A stretch of 64,000 nt of DNA from Pseudomonas frederiksbergensis (GTDB lineage: Bacteria; Pseudomonadota; Gammaproteobacteria; Pseudomonadales; Pseudomonadaceae). Within the stretch, counting starts at the first letter, position 1. Each line of letters begins with the position of its first letter. A program made the translations under genes and the position numbers. A model generated the notes under the pieces. That model did not search any database, was not told the origin of the DNA, and worked only from the letters and a program-made list of their open reading frames with translations. The DNA is taken from contig NZ_MOBR01000002.1 of assembly GCF_003732705.1 (NCBI RefSeq), positions 1-64,000 of the forward strand. The letters run 5' to 3'. Shown piece by piece: positions 54,277-63,658 of this stretch.

Positions 54277-56922
54277 ATGCAAGACCTCGATCCCGTCGAA
54301 ACCCAGGAATGGCTGGACGCCCTGGAATCGGTTCTCGACAAAGAAGGCGAAGACCGCGCTCACTATCTGATGACCCGTATGGGCGAATTGGCGACCCGCA
54401 GCGGTTCGCAATTGCCTTACGCCATCACCACGCCATACCGCAACACCATTCCTGTTACCCACGAAGCACGCATGCCTGGCGACCTGTTCATGGAACGCCG
54501 CATTCGCTCGTTGGTACGCTGGAACGCGATGGCCATGGTGATGCGTACGAACCTGAAAGATTCGGACCTGGGCGGTCACATCTCCAGCTTCGCCTCCAGC
54601 GCCACCCTGTATGACATCGGCTTCAACTACTTCTTCCAGGCCCCGACCGACGAACACGGCGGCGACCTGATCTACTTCCAGGGCCACACCTCGCCAGGCG
54701 TTTACGCCCGTGCGTTCATGGAAGGTCGCATCACCGAAGACCAGATGAACAACTTCCGTCAGGAAGTCGACGGTCACGGCTTGTCGTCCTATCCGCACCC
54801 ATGGCTGATGCCTGACTTCTGGCAGTTCCCGACCGTATCCATGGGTCTGGGCCCGATCCAGGCGATCTACCAGGCACGTTTCATGAAGTACCTGGAAGCC
54901 CGTGGCTTCATTCCTGAAGGCAAGCAAAAAGTCTGGTGCTTCCTGGGCGACGGCGAGTGTGACGAGCCGGAATCCCTGGGCGCTATCTCCCTGGCTGGCC
55001 GCGAGAAGCTCGACAACCTGATCTTCGTCATCAACTGCAACCTGCAGCGCCTCGACGGCCCGGTTCGCGGCAACGGCAAGATCATCCAGGAACTCGAAGG
55101 CGTTTTCCGTGGTGCTCAGTGGAACGTGACCAAAGTCATCTGGGGCCGTTTCTGGGACCCACTGCTGGCCAAAGACGTCGACGGTATCCTGCAACGTCGC
55201 ATGGACGAAGTCATCGACGGCGAGTACCAGAACTACAAAGCCAAAGACGGCGCGTTCGTGCGTGAACACTTCTTCAACTCGCCAGAACTCAAGGCGATGG
55301 TTGCTGATCTGTCCGACGACGAGATCTGGAAACTCAACCGTGGCGGCCACGACCCGTACAAGGTCTACGCGGCGTACCACGAAGCGGTCAACCACAAAGA
55401 ACAACCGACCGTCATCCTGGCCAAGACCATCAAGGGTTATGGCACCGGTGCCGGCGAAGCGAAGAACACCGCGCACAACACCAAGAAGGTTGATGTTGAA
55501 AGCCTGAAGCTGTTCCGCGATCGTTTCGACATTCCAGTGCGCGACGAAGAGCTGGAGAACCTGCCGTTCTTCAAGCCAGAGCCAAACAGCGCCGAAGCCC
55601 GCTACCTGAGCGAGCGCCGTACTGCACTGGGTGGTTTCGTGCCACAGCGCCGCGCCAAGAGCATCAGCGTTCCGACGCCATCCCTCGATACCCTCAAGGC
55701 CATCCTTGACGGCTCGGGCGACCGTGAAATTTCCACCACCATGGCGTTCGTGCGGATCCTCGCGCAATTGGTCAAGGACAAGGAAATCGGCCCGCGCATC
55801 GTTCCGATCATCCCGGACGAAGCCCGTACCTTCGGTATGGAAGGCATGTTCCGTCAGTTGGGCATCTACTCGTCCGTCGGCCAGCTCTACGAGCCAGTCG
55901 ATAAAGACCAGGTGATGTTCTACCGCGAAGACAAGAAGGGCCAGATCCTCGAAGAAGGCATCAACGAAGCGGGCGCCATGAGCTCCTTCATCGCTGCCGG
56001 TACTTCGTACTCCAGCCACAACCAGCCAATGCTGCCGTTCTACATCTTCTACTCGATGTTCGGCTTCCAGCGTATCGGCGACCTCGCCTGGGCCGCTGGC
56101 GACAGCCGTACCCGTGGCTTCCTGATCGGCGGCACCGCCGGCCGGACCACGCTGAACGGCGAAGGCCTGCAACACGAAGATGGTCACAGCCACATCCTGG
56201 CCGGCACCATCCCGAACTGCCGCACCTTTGATCCAACTTACGGCTATGAGCTGGCGGTGATCATCCAGGACGGCATGAAGAAGATGACCGAAGAGCAGCA
56301 GGACGTTTTCTACTACATCACCGTGATGAACGAGTCCTACCAGCAGCCAGCCATGCCGGCCGGTGTCGAGGAAGGCATCATCAAGGGCATGTACCTGCTC
56401 GAAGAAGACACCCGCGAAGCGGCGCATCACGTTCAGCTGATGGGCTCCGGCACCATCCTGCGTGAAGTGCGTGAAGCGGCGAAGATCCTGCGTGAAGAGT
56501 TCAACGTCGGCGCTGACGTGTGGAGCGTTACCAGCTTCAACGAACTGCGTCGCGACGGCCTGGCCGTAGAGCGTACCAATCGCCTGCACCCTGGCCAGAA
56601 GCCTAAGCTGAGCTACGTCGAAGAGTGCCTGAACGGCCGTAAAGGTCCGGTCATCGCCTCCACCGACTACATGAAGCTGTTCGCAGAACAAATTCGCCAG
56701 TGGGTCCCGTCCAAGGAATTCAAAGTCCTGGGCACCGACGGTTTCGGTCGCAGTGACAGCCGTAAAAAGCTGCGTCACTTCTTCGAAGTCGACCGTCACT
56801 TCGTGGTGTTGGCAGCCTTGGAAGCCTTGGCTGACCGTGGTGATATCGAACCTAAGGTGGTGGCTGAGGCTATCGTCAAGTTCGGGATCAACCCGGAAAA
56901 ACTCAACCCACTGGACTGCTGA
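54277..56922 (+). CDS. aceE: Pyruvate dehydrogenase E1 component
   Basis: The homodimeric, thiamine-diphosphate-dependent E1 subunit, which decarboxylates pyruvate and passes acetyl groups to AceF lipoyl arms. 881 residues, as usual. The ThDP motif is visible as GDGECDEPESLGAISLAGRE followed by NLIFVINCNLQRLDG; the transketolase-like central part has SSHNQPMLPFYIFYSMFGFQ. It starts an operon with aceF 11 bp downstream. Confidence 0.97.
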   Translation: MQDLDPVETQEWLDALESVLDKEGEDRAHYLMTRMGELATRSGSQLPYAITTPYRNTIPVTHEARMPGDLFMERRIRSLVRWNAMAMVMRTNLKDSDLGGHISSFASSATLYDIGFNYFFQAPTDEHGGDLIYFQGHTSPGVYARAFMEGRITEDQMNNFRQEVDGHGLSSYPHPWLMPDFWQFPTVSMGLGPIQAIYQARFMKYLEARGFIPEGKQKVWCFLGDGECDEPESLGAISLAGREKLDNLIFVINCNLQRLDGPVRGNGKIIQELEGVFRGAQWNVTKVIWGRFWDPLLAKDVDGILQRRMDEVIDGEYQNYKAKDGAFVREHFFNSPELKAMVADLSDDEIWKLNRGGHDPYKVYAAYHEAVNHKEQPTVILAKTIKGYGTGAGEAKNTAHNTKKVDVESLKLFRDRFDIPVRDEELENLPFFKPEPNSAEARYLSERRTALGGFVPQRRAKSISVPTPSLDTLKAILDGSGDREISTTMAFVRILAQLVKDKEIGPRIVPIIPDEARTFGMEGMFRQLGIYSSVGQLYEPVDKDQVMFYREDKKGQILEEGINEAGAMSSFIAAGTSYSSHNQPMLPFYIFYSMFGFQRIGDLAWAAGDSRTRGFLIGGTAGRTTLNGEGLQHEDGHSHILAGTIPNCRTFDPTYGYELAVIIQDGMKKMTEEQQDVFYYITVMNESYQQPAMPAGVEEGIIKGMYLLEEDTREAAHHVQLMGSGTILREVREAAKILREEFNVGADVWSVTSFNELRRDGLAVERTNRLHPGQKPKLSYVEECLNGRKGPVIASTDYMKLFAEQIRQWVPSKEFKVLGTDGFGRSDSRKKLRHFFEVDRHFVVLAALEALADRGDIEPKVVAEAIVKFGINPEKLNPLDC

Positions 56923-56933
56923 GGAGACAATCT

Positions 56934-58898
56934 GTGAGCGAACTCATTCGAGTACCTGACATCGGCAGCGGTGAAGGTGAAGTAATCGAACTCTTTGTGA
57001 AGGTCGGCGACCGTATCGAAGCCGACCAGAGCATCCTGACGCTTGAGTCGGACAAGGCGAGCATGGAGATTCCTGCTCCCAAGGCCGGCGTCGTCAAAAG
57101 CCTGAAAGTGAAAATCGGCGACCGCCTGAAAGAAGGCGACGAACTGCTGGAGCTGGAAGTCGAAGGTGCCGCTGCTGCGGCCCCTGCGGCAACCGCTGCT
57201 GCTGCGCCGGCCGCCAAAGCTGAAGCTGCACCGGCTGCTGCACCTGCCGCCGCTGCTCCAGCCGCCGTGCCGGCTGCTGCAACTACCCAGCAGATTCACG
57301 TGCCGGACATCGGTTCGTCGGGCAAGGCCCAGATCATCGAGATCCAGGTCAAGGTCGGCGACACCGTCGCCGCTGATCAATCGTTGATCACCCTGGAATC
57401 CGACAAGGCAAGCATGGAAATTCCATCGCCTGCTGCTGGCGTGGTCGAAAGCATCAGCGTCAAGTTGAATGACGAAGTCGGCACCGGCGACCTGATCCTG
57501 GCGTTGAAAGTGGCGGGTGCTGCGGCCCCTGCTGCTGCCGCGCCAGCCCAGGCTGCTGCTCCGGCCGCCGCCGCTGCTCCAGCGCCAGCCGCTGCGGCTC
57601 CGGCGGCACCGGTTGCCGACACGGTTCAGGACATTCATGTCCCGGACATCGGCTCGTCGGGCAAGGCCAAGATCATCGAAGTACTGGTCAAGGCTGGCGA
57701 CACCGTCACCGCCGACCAGTCGCTGATCACCCTGGAATCCGACAAGGCGAGCATGGAAATTCCATCGCCTGCCGCTGGCGTGGTGGAAAGCGTTTCCATC
57801 AAGCTGGATGACGAAGTCGGTACCGGCGATCTGATCCTGAAGCTCAAAGTCAAAGGCGTTGCGCCTGCTGCTGCACCGGCCCCGGCCGCTGCTGCCGCAC
57901 CTGCCGCTTCTGCTCCAGCCGCCGCTGCACCTGCTACTCCTGCTGCCGCCGCTCCTGCTGCGGCACCGGCCAAGCCTGGCGCCAAGGTTCACGCTGGCCC
58001 GGCTGTCCGCCAACTGGCCCGTGAATTCGGCGTCGAGCTGAACGCGGTTGGCGCAAGCGGTCCGCACGGCCGTGTGCTGAAAGAAGACGTGCAGGTTTAC
58101 GTCAAAGCCATGATGCAGAAGGCCAAGGAAGCACCGGCCGCTGGCGGCGCAACCGGCGGCGCGGGTATCCCGCCGATTCCGGTCGTGGACTTCAGCCGCT
58201 TCGGTGAAACCGAAGAAGTGCCGATGACTCGCCTGATGCAAATCGGCGCGTCGAGCCTGCACCGCAGCTGGTTGAACATTCCGCACGTGACTCAGTTCGA
58301 TTCGGCTGATATCACCGACCTGGAAGCGTTCCGCATCGCGCAGAAAGCCGTTGCAGAGAAGGCTGGCGTCAAGCTGACCATCCTGCCGCTGCTGCTCAAG
58401 TCGTGCGCACACCTGCTCAAGGAACTGCCGGACTTCAACAGTTCGTTGGCACCAAGCGGCAAGGCGATCATCCGCAAGAAGTACGTGAACATCGGCTTCG
58501 CGGTCGACACCCCGGATGGCCTGCTGGTGCCGGTCATCAAGAACGTCGACCAGAAAAGCCTTCTGCAGCTTGCTGCTGAGGCGGCTGTGCTGGCCGCCAA
58601 GGCCCGCGACAAGAAGCTCACCGCTGACGACATGCAAGGCGCCTGCTTCACCATTTCCAGCCTCGGCCACATTGGCGGCACCGGCTTCACGCCGATCGTC
58701 AACGCGCCGGAAGTGGCGATCCTCGGTGTTTCCAAGGCAACCATCCAGCCAGTCTGGGACGGCAAAGCCTTCCAGCCGAAACTGATGCTGCCGCTGTCGT
58801 TGTCCTACGATCACCGTGTGATCAACGGCGCCGCTGCTGCACGCTTCACCAAGCGTCTGAGCGACCTGCTGGCGGACATCCGCACCATTCTGCTGTAA
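56934..58898 (+). CDS. aceF: Dihydrolipoamide acetyltransferase (E2) with three lipoyl domains
   Basis: The E2 core of pyruvate dehydrogenase. Starts with GTG. 654 residues with three lipoyl domains (about residues 3-75, 120-195, 238-312), each with the lipoylated Lys in LESDKASMEIP. Long Ala/Pro-rich linkers follow each. Then come a subunit-binding domain (PAVRQLAREFGVELNAVGAS, about 350-385) and the catalytic domain ending SYDHRVINGAAAARF with the active-site His. Domains 2 and 3 are nearly identical, pointing to recent duplication. Confidence 0.97.
   Translation: MSELIRVPDIGSGEGEVIELFVKVGDRIEADQSILTLESDKASMEIPAPKAGVVKSLKVKIGDRLKEGDELLELEVEGAAAAAPAATAAAAPAAKAEAAPAAAPAAAAPAAVPAAATTQQIHVPDIGSSGKAQIIEIQVKVGDTVAADQSLITLESDKASMEIPSPAAGVVESISVKLNDEVGTGDLILALKVAGAAAPAAAAPAQAAAPAAAAAPAPAAAAPAAPVADTVQDIHVPDIGSSGKAKIIEVLVKAGDTVTADQSLITLESDKASMEIPSPAAGVVESVSIKLDDEVGTGDLILKLKVKGVAPAAAPAPAAAAAPAASAPAAAAPATPAAAAPAAAPAKPGAKVHAGPAVRQLAREFGVELNAVGASGPHGRVLKEDVQVYVKAMMQKAKEAPAAGGATGGAGIPPIPVVDFSRFGETEEVPMTRLMQIGASSLHRSWLNIPHVTQFDSADITDLEAFRIAQKAVAEKAGVKLTILPLLLKSCAHLLKELPDFNSSLAPSGKAIIRKKYVNIGFAVDTPDGLLVPVIKNVDQKSLLQLAAEAAVLAAKARDKKLTADDMQGACFTISSLGHIGGTGFTPIVNAPEVAILGVSKATIQPVWDGKAFQPKLMLPLSLSYDHRVINGAAAARFTKRLSDLLADIRTILL
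57295..57850 (+). repeat. Near-identical lipoyl-domain duplication in aceF
   Basis: The stretches 57295-57515 and 57634-57850 encode the second and third lipoyl domains. They share long runs such as ACATCGGTTCGTCGGGCAAG versus ACATCGGCTCGTCGGGCAAG, and GATCATCGA and GACAAGGC(A/G)AGCATGGAAA. This is a candidate for gene conversion or copy-number change. Confidence 0.8.
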
Positions 58899-58906
58899 CA
58901 CCGACG

Positions 58907-58928
58907 GGCCCTCCTTCACCGGAGGGCC
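58907..58928 (+). terminator. First hairpin after aceF
   Basis: GGCCCTCC (58907-58914) pairs perfectly with GGAGGGCC (58921-58928) around TTCACC. It is followed by TGTTGCGTT, a weak U-tract. Confidence 0.7.
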
Positions 58929-58970
58929 TGTTGCGTTCCACGATTTCCGAGCGCCACGCTCGTACCTCAA

Positions 58971-58997
58971 CCCCGCCAATTTGGCGGGGCTTTTTTT
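58971..58997 (+). terminator. Rho-independent terminator of aceEF
   Basis: CCCCGCCA (58971-58978) pairs with TGGCGGGG (58982-58989), loop of 3 bases, directly followed by CTTTTTTT. This is a textbook intrinsic terminator. Confidence 0.92.
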
Positions 58998-59159
58998 GCC
59001 TGAGCAAAACCTGGCGTCTTCCTACATCCGTGGCTGATTTGGCCCACAACTCCAGTCCCCTTCGGCGCGATATTTTTTGCCAGCCAATAACTAGGCTTCG
59101 TTCCATAAAGTTCAGTCTGAACTTTGACACTCTCAATAGCTTAGTTAGCGTTACTTCGA

Positions 59160-60566
59160 ATGGATTCGAATATGTTCAAACCGACTATCGGCCCGATTAT
59201 TGGCCACACTACAACTAACCACGCGCGCATTTTCCTGCGCGGAGATTCTCAACATAGCGACAGTGTATTTGCCGGCATCCGTTATCGGCGCGTAGGCGAT
59301 GAACGCTGGACTAAAGGCGTGTTTGCCAAACTGTCACGCTTGCGAGACAGGTGCGATGTCATTGCCTTGAATAATCTGGGTGAAGATACCGAATACGAAT
59401 ACCAGGCTGGCTGGTTCAGCCCCATGAACCCGGTGCATACCGTGGAAACCGTGCAGGAATTGCCGCTGCAATGGCCGCGGGAGATCTATCGTTTCCGCAC
59501 TCGCTCCAGTCAGCGCTTATTGCCGCGTGCCTATATCGTCGGGTCGTGCAGGTATCTGCGCCTGACCGCAGGCATTGCGTCGCTGCCGCAGTTGGGTGAC
59601 CGGATTTTTGCCTCGATCACCCAACTGGCGGAACAGGCCGATCCGCCCATCAGCGCCACGCTGATGACCGGGGACCAGGTCTATATCGACGACTTGAACC
59701 TCATTGCGCCTGACCGGGAACAGAAAGAGATACTTGCCAAGTACCGCGCGGCGTTTTCCCAGCCCCATATTCGCAAGTTGATGTCCGGCACACCGACTTA
59801 CATGATCCTCGACGACCATGAAATCGAAGATAACTGGCCTGCCAATAAAAACGAAAGTGATGACTACTTGTATGAAAATGCCATGGCTGCTTATGAGCTG
59901 TATCAAGCCAGCCACAGCCCCGCGCATGAACTATTGAGCAACGGGCAAATAAGCCGAAAACTTGAACACTATTGGTATCAGTTTGCCGAAGGCGATATCG
60001 AATGGTTTGTCACCGATAGCCGGAGCCGACGTAATCTGTCAGCCGATGATCGACGCATTCTCGACGAAGAACAGGAGCAAGCGTTGCTCAATTGGCTGAT
60101 CCATAGCCCGGCGCGGGTCAAATTTGTGGTCACCAGCGTGATGTTCTACCCCGACCGCAAAAACCTCGGCGACGATGCCTGGAAAGCGTTCCCGGAACAA
60201 CGCCTGCGGCTGCTGGAGACCATTCGTACACACCGTATCCAGAACGTTTTCTTCGTTTCCGGCGATGTCCACGGCTCCCTGACCAGTCGTCTGACCCACA
60301 GCGAGGATCCGGACTTCGAGGTGCACACCATCGTGTCGTCGCCGCTGTGCAACAGCAAACTGCTGCCGTATGCCTCGAAATCGACCTTTATCCTTGATCA
60401 ACCGCTGGCGCAAACGGCAGCCGGCGACTATCGGCATGAACTGACGAGCGAGGTGGTGAGTCAGGACAATTTTGCGCATCTGGTGGTTGAGGCTGAGCAG
60501 ATTCGGGTCAATTACCATGATCGGGAGGGTGAGTTGCTGCAATCCATCAGCATTCCTTTAAATTAA
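59160..60566 (+). CDS. PhoD-like alkaline phosphatase family protein
   Basis: A 468-residue metallophosphatase of the PhoD-like family. It shows TLMTGDQVYIDDLN, MILDDHEIEDNWPAN and FFVSGDVHGSLTSR, the metal ligands in order. There is no signal peptide or Tat motif, so it probably acts in the cytoplasm, unlike classic PhoD. Start is either ATG 59160 or ATG 59172; the latter has GGA at 7 nt and begins MFKPTIGPIIGHTTTNHARI. Substrate unknown. Confidence 0.85.
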   Translation: MDSNMFKPTIGPIIGHTTTNHARIFLRGDSQHSDSVFAGIRYRRVGDERWTKGVFAKLSRLRDRCDVIALNNLGEDTEYEYQAGWFSPMNPVHTVETVQELPLQWPREIYRFRTRSSQRLLPRAYIVGSCRYLRLTAGIASLPQLGDRIFASITQLAEQADPPISATLMTGDQVYIDDLNLIAPDREQKEILAKYRAAFSQPHIRKLMSGTPTYMILDDHEIEDNWPANKNESDDYLYENAMAAYELYQASHSPAHELLSNGQISRKLEHYWYQFAEGDIEWFVTDSRSRRNLSADDRRILDEEQEQALLNWLIHSPARVKFVVTSVMFYPDRKNLGDDAWKAFPEQRLRLLETIRTHRIQNVFFVSGDVHGSLTSRLTHSEDPDFEVHTIVSSPLCNSKLLPYASKSTFILDQPLAQTAAGDYRHELTSEVVSQDNFAHLVVEAEQIRVNYHDREGELLQSISIPLN

Positions 60567-60574
60567 GTCGCAAT

Positions 60575-60600
60575 CCTGTGGCGAGCGAGCTCGCCACAGG
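60575..60600. terminator. Hairpin after the phosphatase gene (short REP-like palindrome)
   Basis: CCTGTGGCGAGC (60575-60586) is inverted as GCTCGCCACAGG (60589-60600) with a 2-base loop. It lies 9 bp past the stop codon and probably terminates the transcript. Confidence 0.7.
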
Positions 60601-60796
60601 ACAGTGTTCAATTCAGAAAAATCATTACTTTTACCCCTGCGCTGGAGAAATCCTCTCTCCTGCCGACATATTCTTATAGCACTTGGCCTTCATGTCTCTT
60701 GTCAGTCGGTGCTGCAATGATGCAACCTTGCCGCAGGCAACAGTTAAGAGGGCGAGAGCCCGGCGCGATCAGCATATTCGAAGCGAGTTCCCCCCC

Positions 60797-63490
60797 ATGA
60801 AAAGCCAACCCGATGCCGCCAGCCGTATGGTGGCCGAGGTAGTGACGCAGTTGCCTGTGCCCTCGCGGCTCGGCATGCTGCGTTTCGAACGGCTGAATGA
60901 AGCAAGCTGGGCGCTGTTGTTTCTCGATCCCAATTGCGAACGACAATTCGGCCTGCCGGCGGTGGAGCTCTGTGCCCTGGTCGGTTCGCCCTACGCCAGC
61001 CTGATGGAGCCCGAAGCGCGCTATCAACTGCATGACACGATCCAGCTGCAACTCGCCGACAGTCCGCATTACCTGATCCGCTACACCCTGCACACCGCCG
61101 CCGGCACCTTGAGCCTGCTGGAACTGGGCGAAGCCTACAAACAACACAATCGACACCTGCTGCGCGGCTACCTGATGGTCGTGGACGGCCTGTTCGACGG
61201 TGAGCCGCTGTTGCCGGCCCTGGACCTGGAAACCCAGAACTCGCGCCTGCAAATCGCTCTGGAACTCAACCAGCGCGCCCAGCAGGAACAACTGCAGCAT
61301 CTGGACCGGGTGCGTGCCCAGCAAGACCTGATCCTGCTGCTGACCCGCCAGCGCTACAGCACCGGCAACTCCCTGCAAGAAGCTGCTGAGCTGATCACCC
61401 GCTGCGCCTGCGATATCTATGAAATCGACTGCGCCAGCCTGTGGAACCTTGAAGGCTCAACCCTGGTGCCGATCTCGTCGTATCACCGCGCCACTCAGGA
61501 ATACCTGATGCCGGAGCCGATCGACGCCAGCAGCTTCCCCGACTACCTCGACGCCCTGCACACCAGCCGCGCCATCGATGCCCACAACGCCATCCGCGAC
61601 CCGCGCACCCGGGACATGGCCGAGAGCCTGCGCCCGCGGGACGTCAACGCCATGCTCGACGCCAGCATCCGCGTCGATGGCCAGGTGGTCGGCGTGTTGT
61701 GCCTGGAGCAGACCGGCGCGACCCGCGCCTGGCAGTCCGATGAAATTGCCTTTGCCGGCGAGCTGGCGGATCAATTCGCCCAGGTCATCAACAACCACAA
61801 CCGCCGCACCGCCACCAGCGCCCTGCACCTGTTCCAGCGTGCGGTGGAACAAAGTGCCAACGCCTTTTTGCTGGTCAACTGCGACGGCGTAGTCGAGTAC
61901 GTCAACCCGAGCTTCACCGCGATCACCCAGTACAGCACCGAGGAAGTCCACGGCCAGCGGTTGTCGGAACTGCCGGCGCTGGAAAACCTCAGCGAATTGC
62001 TGTTCGACGCGCCCTCGGCACTGGCCAAGAGCAATAGCTGGCAGGGCGAATTCAAGAGCCGCCGCAAAAACCTCGAACCGTACTGGGGCCAGTTGTCGAT
62101 CTCCAAGGTGTATGGCGACAACCGCGAGCTGACGCATTACATCGGCATCTACGAAGACATCACCCAGACCAAGCTCGCGCAGCAGCGCATCGAGCGCCTG
62201 GCCTACACCGACAACCTGACCAACCTCGGCAACCGCCCGGCGTTTATCCGTAACCTGGACGAACGCTTCGCCCGAGACAGCGATACCCCGATCAGCCTGT
62301 TGCTGGTAGACATCGACAACTTCAAGCGGATCAACGACAGCCTCGGCCACCAGACCGGCGACAAACTGCTGATCAGCCTCGCTCGGCGCCTGCGCAACAG
62401 CCTGAGCCCGAGCGGCAGCCTGGCGCGTTTCGCCAGTAACGAATTCGCCGTACTGCTGGACAACACCGACCTCTCGGCCGGCCAGCAAGTCGCCAACCAA
62501 CTGCTGGCGACCCTCGACAAACCGATGTTCGTCGATAACCAGTTGATCAGCGTCACCGGCTCCGTGGGCCTGGCCTGCGCGCCGCTGCACGGTCGTGACC
62601 CGCAGACGCTGATGCGCAACGCCGGTTTGGCGCTGCACAAGGCCAAGGCCAACGGCAAGCATCAGGTTCAGGTGTTTACCGAAGCGTTGAACGCCGAGGC
62701 CAGCTACAAATTGTTCGTCGAGAACAACCTGCGCCGCGCCCTGACCCAGAACGAACTGGACGTGTTCTACCAGCCCAAGCTGTGCCTGCGCAGCGGTCGT
62801 CTGCTGGGGATGGAAGCCTTGCTGCGCTGGAACCATCCGGAAAAAGGCATGATCCGCCCGGACCAGTTCATCAGCGTGGCGGAAGAAACCGGCCTGATCA
62901 TTCCGATCGGCAAGTGGATCGCCCGCCAGGCCTGCCGCATGAGCAAGCAATTGACGGCTGCTGGCCTGGGCAATCTTCAGGTAGCGATCAACCTCTCGCC
63001 CAAGCAGTTTTCTGACCCGGACCTGGTGGCGTCCATCGCCAGCATCCTCAAGGAAGAAGCCCTGCCATCGAACCTGCTGGAGCTGGAACTGACCGAAGGC
63101 CTGCTGCTGGAAGCCACCGAAGACACCCACTTGCAGCTCGACCAGCTCAAGCGCCTGGGCCTGACCCTGGCCATGGACGACTTCGGCACCGGTTACTCGT
63201 CGCTCAGCTACCTGAAAAAATTCCCGATCGACATCATCAAGATCGATCGCAGCTTCATCCACGAAATCCCGGACAACCAGGACGACATGGAAATCACCTC
63301 CGCGGTGATCGCCATGGCCCACAACCTGAAACTCAAGGTCGTGGCTGAAGGCATCGAGACCGCCGAGCAGTTGGCGTTCCTGCGCCGCCACCGCTGCGAC
63401 GTCGGCCAAGGCTACCTGTTCGACCGCCCGATCCCGGGTTCCGAGCTGATCGAAAAGCTCAAACGCTACCCGCGTGGCCCTCTGGCCTGA
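60797..63490 (+). CDS. dipA: PAS/GAF-GGDEF-EAL c-di-GMP phosphodiesterase (DipA-like)
   Basis: A 897-residue c-di-GMP signalling protein. ATG 60797 was chosen (MKSQPDAASRMVAEVVTQLP); the longer frame includes leader. N-terminal sensor part, GAF at about 180-340, PAS at about 350-460 (AFLLVNCDGVVEYVNPSFTA), GGDEF at about 475-630 and EAL at about 645-885. The GGDEF site reads RFASNEFAVLL, degenerate, so not a cyclase. The EAL domain is complete: MEALLRWNHPEK, AINLSPKQFS, LELTEGLLLE and MDDFGTGYSSLSYLKKFPID. It lies between aceF and msrA as in P. aeruginosa (PA5017, DipA). Confidence 0.9.
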   Translation: MKSQPDAASRMVAEVVTQLPVPSRLGMLRFERLNEASWALLFLDPNCERQFGLPAVELCALVGSPYASLMEPEARYQLHDTIQLQLADSPHYLIRYTLHTAAGTLSLLELGEAYKQHNRHLLRGYLMVVDGLFDGEPLLPALDLETQNSRLQIALELNQRAQQEQLQHLDRVRAQQDLILLLTRQRYSTGNSLQEAAELITRCACDIYEIDCASLWNLEGSTLVPISSYHRATQEYLMPEPIDASSFPDYLDALHTSRAIDAHNAIRDPRTRDMAESLRPRDVNAMLDASIRVDGQVVGVLCLEQTGATRAWQSDEIAFAGELADQFAQVINNHNRRTATSALHLFQRAVEQSANAFLLVNCDGVVEYVNPSFTAITQYSTEEVHGQRLSELPALENLSELLFDAPSALAKSNSWQGEFKSRRKNLEPYWGQLSISKVYGDNRELTHYIGIYEDITQTKLAQQRIERLAYTDNLTNLGNRPAFIRNLDERFARDSDTPISLLLVDIDNFKRINDSLGHQTGDKLLISLARRLRNSLSPSGSLARFASNEFAVLLDNTDLSAGQQVANQLLATLDKPMFVDNQLISVTGSVGLACAPLHGRDPQTLMRNAGLALHKAKANGKHQVQVFTEALNAEASYKLFVENNLRRALTQNELDVFYQPKLCLRSGRLLGMEALLRWNHPEKGMIRPDQFISVAEETGLIIPIGKWIARQACRMSKQLTAAGLGNLQVAINLSPKQFSDPDLVASIASILKEEALPSNLLELELTEGLLLEATEDTHLQLDQLKRLGLTLAMDDFGTGYSSLSYLKKFPIDIIKIDRSFIHEIPDNQDDMEITSAVIAMAHNLKLKVVAEGIETAEQLAFLRRHRCDVGQGYLFDRPIPGSELIEKLKRYPRGPLA

Positions 63491-63504
63491 AACCACACCG
63501 CCTT

Positions 63505-63600
63505 CCCTGTGGGAGCGAGCCTGCTCGCGAAAGCGGTGTGTCAGTCCCCTCTATGTTGAATGTCATGCCGCCTTCGCGAGCAGGCTCGCTCCCACAGGGA
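63505..63600. repeat. REP pair
   Basis: CCCTGTGGGAGCGAGCCTGC TCGCGAA near 63505 and TTCGCGAGCAGGCTCGCTCC CACAGGG near 63572 are inverted arms separated by about 40 bp, between dipA and msrA. Confidence 0.85.
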
Positions 63601-63658
63601 TAATTGGGCAAACTGCGTGTCTGACAATTTACATTCAACCTGACTGAGGGGACTGATG

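Noticed and set aside
54118..56799. 893-residue minus-strand frame
   Set aside because: Exact antisense of aceE; no domain recognisable and valine/aspartate-rich composition as expected from a shadow.
56796..58979. 727-residue minus-strand frame rich in Gly/Ser/Arg
   Set aside because: Antisense of the Ala/Pro linkers of aceF; low-complexity composition follows from that.
61457..63496. 679-residue minus-strand frame
   Set aside because: Antisense of the GGDEF-EAL gene.
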